Of a stretch of 64,000 nucleotides of DNA, positions 57,184-64,000 are shown one piece after another. The notes under the pieces were generated by a model. The model was not told the DNA's origin. It made no database searches and saw only the letters and a program-made list of their open reading frames with translations. The translations under genes were made by a program, and so were the position numbers. Position 1 is the first letter of the stretch. The number at the start of each line of letters is the position of its first letter. This stretch comes from Xylanimonas allomyrinae (lineage in GTDB: Bacteria; Actinomycetota; Actinomycetes; Actinomycetales; Cellulomonadaceae). The stretch spans positions 124,001-188,000 of the forward strand of contig NZ_CP035495.1 in assembly GCF_004135345.1 (NCBI RefSeq). Reading direction: 5' to 3'.

Positions 57184-58539
57184 GTGATCTCTCGTTCGCC
57201 GCGGCACCGCGCTCGGCCCCGCCCGCGCCACCAGGCGCGCGCCGGGCGCCCTGGCGTGCCCCGGCGGGCGAGACGCACGGACCCCCGAACCCCCGGCCGC
57301 GGGCCGCGCCACGCCAGCCGCCTGCGCGGGCGCGGCGTGTCACGCGTGCTCGGCATGGTGCTCACCAGCGTCCTGGCGTTCGCCCTCGCCGGGGGCTGCG
57401 CCGTCTACCTCGACCTGCGCTCGGGGCTCGCGATCTCCGACGTCGACACGCTGCTCGCCGACCGCGACGACCGCCCCGAGCTGCCCGACGACCCGTTCAC
57501 CGGGCAGCCGCTCAACATCCTCGTCATGGGGACCGACTACCGCGGCGAGGGCAACGCGGAGCTCGCCGGCGAGGGAGACGAGTTCCACTCGGACACCACG
57601 CTCCTGGTCCATGTCGCAGGGGACCGCAGCCGCATCGAGGTGGTGTCGATCCCGCGCGACTCCCTGGTCGACATCCCGGCGTGCCCGCTGCCGGGCGGGG
57701 GAGAGAGCCGCGCCCGGCGCGGCGCCATGTTCAACTCGGCGTTCGCCATCGGCGGCGGGCCCGAACGCGACCTCACCGGGGCCGCGGCCTGCACGATCCT
57801 CACGGTCGAGCAGCTCACCGGCGTGCGCGTCACCGATCACGTCGTGGTGAAGATGAACGGCGTCATCGGCGTCGTCGACGCGCTCGGCGGGGTCCGCATG
57901 TGCCTGCCCGAACCGGTGCGCGGCGACCGCCACATCGACCTCGACCTGCCCGCGGGCGAACAGCGCCTCGACGGGCACCAGTCGATCAACTTCCTGCGGG
58001 CCCGCGGCGGGACGGGGATGGGCCTGGAGCTCGGATCCGACCTCGCGCGCATCGAACGCCAGCAGGTCTTCGTCGACGCGATGCTGCGCGAGGTCCTCGC
58101 CCAGAACGTCATCACGAACTCACCCCAGCTGTTCCGCATGGTCGAGGCCGTGCTCGCCTCGGTGTCCACGGGGCGTGGCCTGGCCAGCCCGGCGGCGCTC
58201 GCGGGCCTCGCGTGGAGCCTGCGCACCATCGACCCCGCGCACATCGTGTTCACGCCGCTGCCCGTGACGACCGCACCGTCGGACCCCAACCGCGTCGTGT
58301 GGCTCACCGCGCAGGCCGACGTCATCTGGGCGCGCATCATCGCCGACGAGCCGCCACCCGTGCTGGTGGAACCCGAACCGGAGCCCGCACCCGAGGCGGG
58401 CGGCGAGAACGACCCGATCGTGCCCGCCGGCTCCGAGTCGGCCTCCGACGGCGGGCAGGTGCCCGGCGACGTGCCCGACCCGGCTCCGGCCGCGCCCGAG
58501 CCTCCGCCCGCACCGGTTCGCCCCGGGATCTGCCCCTGA
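57184..58539 (+). CDS. LCP (LytR-CpsA-Psr) family cell-wall glycopolymer ligase
   Basis: 451 residues. A very basic cytoplasmic N-terminus (about 55 residues) precedes one membrane helix (VLGMVLTSVLAFALAGGCAVYL). The extracytoplasmic LCP domain has LNILVMGTDYRGEG, SDTTLLVHVAGD, VVSIPRDSLVDIPAC, MFNSAFAIGG, DHVVVKMNGVIGVVDALGGV, LDGHQSINFLRAR and DLARIERQQVFVDAML. LCP enzymes attach glycopolymers to peptidoglycan. An acidic Pro-rich tail ends in PGICP. A decayed copy lies just upstream. Confidence 0.93.
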   Translation: MISRSPRHRARPRPRHQARAGRPGVPRRARRTDPRTPGRGPRHASRLRGRGVSRVLGMVLTSVLAFALAGGCAVYLDLRSGLAISDVDTLLADRDDRPELPDDPFTGQPLNILVMGTDYRGEGNAELAGEGDEFHSDTTLLVHVAGDRSRIEVVSIPRDSLVDIPACPLPGGGESRARRGAMFNSAFAIGGGPERDLTGAAACTILTVEQLTGVRVTDHVVVKMNGVIGVVDALGGVRMCLPEPVRGDRHIDLDLPAGEQRLDGHQSINFLRARGGTGMGLELGSDLARIERQQVFVDAMLREVLAQNVITNSPQLFRMVEAVLASVSTGRGLASPAALAGLAWSLRTIDPAHIVFTPLPVTTAPSDPNRVVWLTAQADVIWARIIADEPPPVLVEPEPEPAPEAGGENDPIVPAGSESASDGGQVPGDVPDPAPAAPEPPPAPVRPGICP

Positions 58540-58547
58540 GCCTGCGG

Positions 58548-59795
58548 TCAACGGCTCCCGCCGGCCAGCGTCCGCAGCCGTGAGACGGCCTCGCGCAGCG
58601 TGTCCTCGCGCTTGACGAACGTGAACCGCAGTGCGTCGCGCAGGCGTTCCGACGTCGGCGACCCGGCCCGGCAGAACGCCGCCATCGGAATCGCGACGAC
58701 CCCCGCCAGCTCGGGCAGACGGCGCGCGAGCTCCACGCCGTCGGCCAGCCCGTGCCGGGCGACGATCGCCGACGCGTCCGCGACGACGAAGTAGGTACCC
58801 TGCGGCACCACGACGTCGAACCCGGCCGCGCGCAGACCCTCGCACAGCAGGTCGCGCCGCGCGGCGAGCGACTCCGCCAGCGCGCGCGGTGCGTCGTCGT
58901 CGGCCAGGGCCTGCGCGATCGCGGGCTGGAACGGTGCGCCTGACACGTACGTGAGGAACTGCTTGACCGTGCGCACCGCCGTCACCAGCGCGGCCGGGCC
59001 GTGCACCCAGCCGATCTTCCACCCGGTGAGGCTGAACGTCTTGCCGCTGGAGGAGACCGTCAGCGTGCGGTCGGCCATCCCCGGCAGGCTCGCGAGCGGG
59101 ACGTGCACGGCGCCGTCGAACGTCAGATGCTCGTAGACCTCGTCGGTGACGACGATCGCGTCGCACTCGCGCGCCACCGCGGCCACCGCGTCGAGCTCGG
59201 CGCGCGTGAGCACCGTGCCCGTCGGGTTGTGCGGGGAGTTGATCAGCAGCATCCGCGTGCGCGGGCTCGCGGCCTCCCGCAGCGCCGCCACGTCGAGGCG
59301 GAACCCGCCGGGCGTCGGCGCGAGCGCGACCGGCACGTGCGTCGCACCCGCCAGGGCGATCACCGCGGCGTGCGCGTCGTAGAACGGCTCGAGCGTGATG
59401 ACCTCGTCGCCCGGGCCGGTGAGCGCGAGCACCGCCGACGCGAGCGCCTCGGTCGCGCCCGTCGTGACGAGCACCTCGGACTCGGGATCGACGTCGAGAC
59501 CGTAGTGGCGCCGCTGGTGCGCGGCGACGGCGGTGCGCAGCTCCGCGATGCCCGGGCCGGGCGGGTACTGGTTGTCGCCCCGCTCGATCGCGCGGATCGC
59601 CGCCGCCTTGATCGCGTCGGGGCCGTCGACGTCGGGGAACCCCTGGCCGAGGTTGATGGCCCCCGTCCGCGAGGCGAGGGCCGACATCTCGGCGAAGATC
59701 GTCGCCGCGACCTCGTCGGCAGAGGTCGCCGCGGGCGTGAGCAGACCGGTGGCGCGGGCGACGTCCTGCCAGGCGCCGCGGGGGAGGGCCGTCAT
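58548..59795 (-). CDS. PLP-dependent class I/II aminotransferase
   Basis: 415 residues. Fold type I segments: INLGQGFPDVDGPDAIK, DNQYPPGPGIAELRTAVA, TTGATEALASAVLALTGPGDEV, LLINSPHNPTGTVLT, VVTDEVYEHLTFDG and the PLP-lysine in TVSSSGKTFSLTGWKIGW. The closest groups are YbdL/kynurenine aminotransferases and actinobacterial DapC-like enzymes; substrate unresolved. ATG chosen with a -10 box 7 bases upstream. Converges on the LCP gene at 8 bases. Confidence 0.9.
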   Translation of the reverse strand: MTALPRGAWQDVARATGLLTPAATSADEVAATIFAEMSALASRTGAINLGQGFPDVDGPDAIKAAAIRAIERGDNQYPPGPGIAELRTAVAAHQRRHYGLDVDPESEVLVTTGATEALASAVLALTGPGDEVITLEPFYDAHAAVIALAGATHVPVALAPTPGGFRLDVAALREAASPRTRMLLINSPHNPTGTVLTRAELDAVAAVARECDAIVVTDEVYEHLTFDGAVHVPLASLPGMADRTLTVSSSGKTFSLTGWKIGWVHGPAALVTAVRTVKQFLTYVSGAPFQPAIAQALADDDAPRALAESLAARRDLLCEGLRAAGFDVVVPQGTYFVVADASAIVARHGLADGVELARRLPELAGVVAIPMAAFCRAGSPTSERLRDALRFTFVKREDTLREAVSRLRTLAGGSR

Positions 59796-59802
59796 GGTCG
59801 GG

Positions 59803-59808
59803 AGAGTA
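59803..59808 (-). promoter_or_regulatory. -10 element of the aminotransferase gene (leaderless)
   Basis: TACTCT on the minus strand ends 7 bases before the ATG at 59795. Confidence 0.5.
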
Positions 59809-59832
59809 GCGGGCGGTCCGCGCCGCGCGCCG

Positions 59833-60351
59833 TCACGGTCCACCGGTGACGGCCCGCGCGGTCGACGACGCGGAGATCGTGAACCCGTGCCCGGCCGTGC
59901 GCGTGAACCATCCGACCAGCGGTGGGTGCGACGACGCCACCAGCGTCACCCGAGCCGAGCGCCCGTCGGGCGAGTCCGCCTCGGCCACCCGCAGCCCCTC
60001 CGGGAGCTGCTCCGGGAACGGGTACGCGGCGAGCTCGGCGGCGACCGCGCGGGCCACGGCGTCGTCGCTGAGCAGAAGGCCGCCACCGCCGACGCCGGGC
60101 GCGGCGGCCACGAGGTGCCGGCCGGGTGGCATCGCGTCGGCGGCACTGGCGGCCAGCACGTCGGCGAGGTTGTACAGGCGCTTGTGATCGAGGTGGACCG
60201 CGGCAGCCGAGGCGACGACGGCCACGAGCATGAGACCGAGGACGACGAAGCCGAGCGTCAGCAGCAGGATCCGCCCGTCCTCCGCCTGCGGGGCGCGCTC
60301 CCGCGCCGCCACCTGAGCGCGCGCCCGGGCGGGAGCGTGGGGCGTCGTCAT
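59833..60351 (-). CDS. TadG-like pilus assembly protein (Rv3660c-neighbour type)
   Basis: 172 residues with a single N-terminal membrane helix (ILLLTLGFVVLGLMLVAVVASAAAVHLDHKRL) preceded by EDG, the TadG-type processing/insertion region. The rest is extracytoplasmic: YNLADVLAASAADAMPPG, then a folded domain ending in TISASSTARAV. Last gene of the Tad operon, start overlapping the stop of the TadE-like gene. Confidence 0.8.
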   Translation of the reverse strand: MTTPHAPARARAQVAARERAPQAEDGRILLLTLGFVVLGLMLVAVVASAAAVHLDHKRLYNLADVLAASAADAMPPGRHLVAAAPGVGGGGLLLSDDAVARAVAAELAAYPFPEQLPEGLRVAEADSPDGRSARVTLVASSHPPLVGWFTRTAGHGFTISASSTARAVTGGP

Positions 60352-60797
60352 CGGACCTCGCGGAACTGGTCGACGCTCGCCCGGTAGCGGGACTCGACGG
60401 GCACCTCCAGGGGGACCCACGAGCGCAGCGCCTCCGGCACGAACGGCAGCGGGACGCGGGTGTGCACCGTGGCCGTCACCGTGCCACCCGGACTCAGGCA
60501 CGGGTCGGCCGCGCAGGTCACCTGCACGGCGCCGCCCGTCAGCGCCGGCTGCGGGTCGAAGCCCTGATCCTCCAGCGCGATCCCCGCCGCGACGCGGGCG
60601 CGCGCGGCGGCGTCGTCGGAGGAGACCGCGGTGACCACGGCGCGCGCGGCCTCGCGGGCCGCGCCGTCGACGGCGAACGCCCCGGCCTGGAGGCGCCCCA
60701 CGGTCAGCACGAGATAGACCAGCGGGATCAGCAGCACCACCGTCGTGCCGATGAACTCGACGACGGCGGAGCCGCGCTCGGAGTCGTCGACCGTCAC
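60348..60797 (-). CDS. TadE-like pseudopilin
   Basis: 149 residues. ERGSAVVEFIGTTVVLLIPLVYLVL is the TadE type-IV-prepilin-like segment with Glu at +5 of the presumed processing site; GAFAVDGAAREAARAVVTA follows. Two cysteines (TCAADPC) may form a disulfide. Coupled by overlap to the neighbours on both sides. Confidence 0.85.
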   Translation of the reverse strand: MTVDDSERGSAVVEFIGTTVVLLIPLVYLVLTVGRLQAGAFAVDGAAREAARAVVTAVSSDDAAARARVAAGIALEDQGFDPQPALTGGAVQVTCAADPCLSPGGTVTATVHTRVPLPFVPEALRSWVPLEVPVESRYRASVDQFREVR

Positions 60798-61210
60798 CGG
60801 GCCTCCTCCAGGGCGTGGCCCGTCACCACGACCGTGCCCGACGGCCCCAGCAGGCCGACCAGCGGGAGCGGCGCCCGCACCGTCATCTCGGCCACGGGCA
60901 CTCCCCAGCGCATCGAGGTCGAGGCCACGACGTCGTCGGCGTACCGCGCCGACACCGACTGCGTGATGAGGGCACGCGTCCGGGCGACGCCGTCGGCAGG
61001 GCCGCGGTCCGCGCGCGCCGCGACCCGTGCCCCCTCCGCGGCGGCGTCGATGAGCAGCGACCGCGTGTGCTGCACGAGGGCGACCTGCACGACGCCGAGG
61101 AACAACGCGACGACGAGCGCGGCGACCATGGTGAACTCGGCGACGGCCGAGCCTCGCTCGCCCGGCACCGCTGCCCCCTGGCGGCCCGTGCGCGGGAGCA
61201 GAGCGCTCAC
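60794..61210 (-). CDS. TadE-family pseudopilin
   Basis: 138 residues starting at the GTG that overlaps the upstream stop. The pilin-like helix is GERGSAVAEFTMVAALVVALF, again with Glu after SAVA, followed by RSLLIDAAAEGARVAARADRG, typical of TadE. Probable minor pilin of the Tad apparatus. Confidence 0.87.
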   Translation of the reverse strand: MSALLPRTGRQGAAVPGERGSAVAEFTMVAALVVALFLGVVQVALVQHTRSLLIDAAAEGARVAARADRGPADGVARTRALITQSVSARYADDVVASTSMRWGVPVAEMTVRAPLPLVGLLGPSGTVVVTGHALEEAR

Positions 61211-61439
61211 CGGCCCGTGACGCTCGAGATCGCCTGCGTGAACGCGCCCTCGAGCAGCGGACCGGCGATCGCCCACAGCGCGACCACGAGGCCCGCCGTC
61301 ATCAGCGTGACCAGGACCCAGCCGGGCACGTCGCCGCGCTCAGGGTCGAGGGCCTCCGGCCGTCGCGTGGCGGGGCTCGCCGCGGCGGCCTGCGCGGGCG
61401 TCTCGACCGGCTCGGTGGCGGGGAGGCGGCGTCGTGCAT
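61207..61439 (-). CDS. small single-helix membrane protein of Tad operon, frameshifted
   Basis: About 77 residues. It starts at ATG 61439 after AAAGGGAA as MHDAASPATEPVETP once one base is added to the G4 run 61420-61423; otherwise the frame with the membrane helix has no start codon. The C-terminal half, ERGDVPGWVLVTLMTAGLVV then ALWAIAGPLLEGAF, looks like a Flp-type small pilin, but the usual TxxEY processing motif is missing. Its position between tadC and tadE is where the pilin or a DUF4244-like protein is usually encoded. Confidence 0.7.
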
Positions 61440-61463
61440 GGTGGTTCCCTTTCGGTGCGGGTG

Positions 61464-62402
61464 CTACAGGCCGACGCGGAGCGTGGCCAGGGACGGAAAG
61501 ACGGCGTAGACGACGGTCACGGGCAAGATCAGGAAGACCACGGGCACGAGCATCGCGACCTCCTTGCGCCCGCCCGCCTCCATGAGGGCGCGGCGCCCGG
61601 CCTCCCGGACGTCCTGAGCCTGCAGGCGCAGCACTTCGGCGAGCGGCGTCCCGCGTTCCAGGGCGACTGCGACGCCTTCGGCGAACCGCATCAGCGACGG
61701 CAGACCCGTCCGGTCGGCCAGGTCGGTCAGGGCGAGGCCGATCGGCGCGCCGGCGCGCACGTCGGCGAGCATCCGGCGGATCTCCGCGGACAGCTCGCCG
61801 CGTGCCGCCCCCGCGACCCGTTCGAGGGCGGAGACGGGCGACTCGCCCGCGGTCACGGCGAGCGCGAGCAGCTCGGCGACGGTCGGGAACTCGGCGACCA
61901 TGCGCTCCTCGCGCTGGGCGATCTGACGGCTGAGCAGCTGGTCGCACGCGGCGAAGCCGCACGCGCCGCAGATGGCGACGAGCAGCGCGAGCGGCACCGG
62001 GGCGAACCCGCGCGCGATACCGATCAGCAGGGCGAGCGCGAGACCTGCGGCCAGCCCGCCGACGGTCCACACCACCTGCCGGGCGCGGAACTGGTCGACG
62101 TTCTCGGCGGAGCCTGCCCGGTCGAGCCGTCGGCGTACCTCGGCACGCGGGGAGCCGAGCCGCTCGGCCCAGCGCGCGACGTCCGCGAGCCAGGGCGCGA
62201 GGAGCCGTTCGACGACGGGGAACGGCGAGCGCACCGGCTGCTCGCGCAGCAGGCCGCTGGTCGCGTCGCGCGGGCGCAGCGCGGGCGCCAGGCGCTCGGC
62301 AAGGGTGACGCGTCGCCCGCGCACGCCCGCGACGATCAGCAGCAGACCGATGCCGCCCATGAGCCCCAGGAGCGCACCGGCCGGAGAGGCCCAGCCGCTC
62401 AT
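61464..62402 (-). CDS. tadC: Tad secretion platform protein TadC (GspF domain)
   Basis: 312-residue polytopic inner-membrane protein. The T2SSF domain has VAEFPTVAELLALAVTAGESPVSALERV, RRMLADVRAGAPIGLALTDLADRTG and FAEGVAVALERGTPLAEVLRLQAQDVRE, followed by a last helix (VAMLVPVVFLILPVTVVYAVFP). ATG overlaps the tadB stop. Confidence 0.93.
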   Translation of the reverse strand: MSGWASPAGALLGLMGGIGLLLIVAGVRGRRVTLAERLAPALRPRDATSGLLREQPVRSPFPVVERLLAPWLADVARWAERLGSPRAEVRRRLDRAGSAENVDQFRARQVVWTVGGLAAGLALALLIGIARGFAPVPLALLVAICGACGFAACDQLLSRQIAQREERMVAEFPTVAELLALAVTAGESPVSALERVAGAARGELSAEIRRMLADVRAGAPIGLALTDLADRTGLPSLMRFAEGVAVALERGTPLAEVLRLQAQDVREAGRRALMEAGGRKEVAMLVPVVFLILPVTVVYAVFPSLATLRVGL

Positions 62403-63256
62403 CGCAGCACCCGGCCTTCCTCGGGCAGGCGCCCGATCCGCAGCATGAGCCGGTACGCGAGCGCCGAGCATGCCGCCCCGCCCGCGAGCACGAGCACCCC
62501 GGCGCCCGAGTCGTACGCGCGGGCCGTCTCGGGCCGGGTCGCCAGGAAGGCCAGCACCACCCAGGGTCCGGCGGCGGCGAGCCGCGCGCCGCTGACCGTC
62601 CAGCTCTGCCGGGCCTCGAGCTCGAGCCGCGTGCGGTTGTCCTCCCGCAGGAACGCCGACAGCGCCCGCAGCAACCGTCCCAGGTCCGAGCCGCCGACCT
62701 CGCGCGTGAGGCGCAGCGCCTCGATGATCCGGTCGGCGACCGGGTCGGCGAGCCGGGCCTTGAGCAGGTCGAGACACTCGGCGAAGCGTCCGGTCGCGCG
62801 GTAGTCGGCGGCGAACCGGGTGAACTGCTCGCGCAGCTCGACCGGCCCGCGCTCACCGAGCTGGCCCACGGCCTCGGGCAGCGACAGCCCGGCGCGCACG
62901 CCCGACGCGAGGTGGTCGACGACCTCGGGCCAGACCTCACGCAGGCCACGACGGCGCTTGCGGGCGCGGGCCGTGACGAGCGCCGACGGCGCTGCCGCCG
63001 CCATGAGGGCGAAGCACAGGCTGATCGCCGGAGAGCGCGTGGTGGCGAGCACCGCGAGCAGCACGACGACGGCGAGCACCGCGCTCGCCCCGTGGAGCGC
63101 GCCGGGAGTCACCGAGGCCGCGCCGGCCTGCACCAGCAGATCCTGGGTGCGCGCCCGGCGCGCGGAGGTGCGCCGGGGCCGCCCGTCAGGCATCCAGCAC
63201 GACCACCACAGGCAGAACAGGCCGAGCCCCAGCAGCAGCCCCGCGAGCACGCCCAC
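62399..63256 (-). CDS. tadB: Tad secretion platform protein TadB (GspF domain)
   Basis: 285 residues. Starts GTG, first helix VLAGLLLGLGLFCLWWSCW; a T2SSF domain spans about 110-240 (WPEVVDHLASGVRAGLSLPEAVGQLG, LARLADPVADRIIEALRLTREVGGSDLG-like order) with a C-terminal helix. It begins one base after the tadA stop, so the genes are coupled. Confidence 0.93.
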   Translation of the reverse strand: MGVLAGLLLGLGLFCLWWSCWMPDGRPRRTSARRARTQDLLVQAGAASVTPGALHGASAVLAVVVLLAVLATTRSPAISLCFALMAAAAPSALVTARARKRRRGLREVWPEVVDHLASGVRAGLSLPEAVGQLGERGPVELREQFTRFAADYRATGRFAECLDLLKARLADPVADRIIEALRLTREVGGSDLGRLLRALSAFLREDNRTRLELEARQSWTVSGARLAAAGPWVVLAFLATRPETARAYDSGAGVLVLAGGAACSALAYRLMLRIGRLPEEGRVLR

Positions 63257-63257
63257 G

Positions 63258-64000
63258 TCAGGCCGCCTCGCCCGCGAGCAGCGCGCGCACGTCGAGGCCG
63301 ACGCGCGCGAACCGCTCCTCGCCGGGCGGGAACCCGTCGCCGCGCACGAGGCGCCCGCCGAGCGCGGCGGGCTGGCGGTGGAACAGGCCCGCGGTCTCGA
63401 CGCGCCCCTCCTCGACGCGTCCCGTCACCGCCACGATCTCGCGCACCTGCCGCGCGCCGTCGGGCGTCACGCCCAGGTGGACGACGACGTCGACGGCGCT
63501 GGCCACCGTCGGCACCACGAAGTGGTGGGTCACGTTCTCGCCCGCGAGCAGCGGGAGCGTGCACAGCTTGGTCACGGCCTCGCGTGCCGAGTTGGCGTGG
63601 ATCGTGCACATGCCCGGCACGCCGCTGTTGAGGGCGACGAGCAGGTCGAAGCTCTCGGCCTCGCGCACCTCGCCTACGACGATGCGGTCGGGTCGCATCC
63701 GGAGCGCCTCCTTGACCAGCCGCCGCAGCGGGATCTCCCCGGTGCCTTCGAGCGACGCCTGGCGGCACTGCATCGCCACGACGTCGCGCACGTCGAGGCG
63801 CAGCTCGAAGACCTCCTCGGCGGTGATGACCCGCTGTGAGGCGGGGATCGAGCCGGCGAGGGCGTTGAGCATCGTCGTCTTGCCTGCCTGGGTCGCTCCC
63901 GCGACCAGGATGTTGAGCCCGGCGCGCACCGCCGCGTCGAGGAATGCGGCAGCGTGCGGCGTGAGCGACCCGAGCCGGACCAGGTGCTCGAGGCGGTGGG
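63258..64000 (-). CDS. tadA: Tad pilus ATPase TadA/CpaF, 5' part outside window
   Basis: C-terminal 247 residues of the type II/IV secretion ATPase that powers Tad pilus extrusion. Walker A is ILVAGATQAGKTTMLNAL; the Asp box/Walker B region is MRPDRIVVGEVREAESFDLL; the His box is MCTIHANSAREAV. TPHAAAFLDAAVRAG upstream is in frame up to the window edge. The gene continues to the right of 64000. First visible gene of a minus-strand Tad operon. Confidence 0.95.
   Translation of the reverse strand, partial: HRLEHLVRLGSLTPHAAAFLDAAVRAGLNILVAGATQAGKTTMLNALAGSIPASQRVITAEEVFELRLDVRDVVAMQCRQASLEGTGEIPLRRLVKEALRMRPDRIVVGEVREAESFDLLVALNSGVPGMCTIHANSAREAVTKLCTLPLLAGENVTHHFVVPTVASAVDVVVHLGVTPDGARQVREIVAVTGRVEEGRVETAGLFHRQPAALGGRLVRGDGFPPGEERFARVGLDVRALLAGEAA

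Overview
The window is very GC-rich chromosomal DNA from an actinobacterium, most likely of the order Micrococcales (a Cellulomonas/Isoptericola/Cellulosimicrobium-type organism; the genus is a guess). Signs are the GC-saturated third codon positions, many GTG starts, an acyl-CoA carboxylase with an epsilon subunit, the sigE-rseA-tatB block and many genes with a TANNNT -10 box only 5-8 bases before the start codon (leaderless transcripts).

Layout. 1-9.3 kb: end of folP (cut by the window), a DUF3117 mini-protein, an O-methyltransferase divergent from sigE-rseA, then tatB, trpS, a 2H phosphoesterase, a YihY/BrkB membrane protein and a large LuxR-type regulator. 9.3-17.4 kb: an accessory island with an intact IS256-family element (8-bp target duplication) and a sortase-assembled pilus operon (tip adhesin, shaft pilin, class C sortase). 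17.4-20.9 kb: sdhCDAB. 21.2-23.5 kb: mannose-1-phosphate guanylyltransferase and an M20 amidohydrolase. 23.6-37.9 kb: a nearly complete nucleoside uptake and salvage locus (BMP lipoprotein, ABC ATPase, two permeases, cdd, deoA, an unusual repeat-bearing C39-like protein, a small acidic protein, add, deoC, and on the other strand pnp and a phosphohexomutase that probably serves as phosphopentomutase). 37.9-43.4 kb: an LpdA-type flavoprotein and the efeUOB iron importer with a DtxR/IdeR-like box. 43.4-54.8 kb: Nudix, MFS and GyrI-like genes and the acyl-CoA carboxylase region (accA, maf, pccB, accE, birA). 54.8-64 kb: adenylate cyclase, SRAP protein, a degraded LCP-gene copy beside the intact LCP gene, an aminotransferase, and a Tad pilus operon running off the right edge. 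Gene order from sdh to lpdA, and from birA to accA, is rearranged but recalls the same gene sets in Mycobacterium tuberculosis.

One feature colours the whole annotation: about 18 genes are broken by an apparent single missing base, nearly always in a short G or C run, and each regains a family-typical reading frame when one base is restored. This looks like systematic under-calling of homopolymers in the assembly rather than mass gene decay. I annotate these as single CDSs and give each break point.

No tRNA, rRNA, CRISPR array or prophage was seen.
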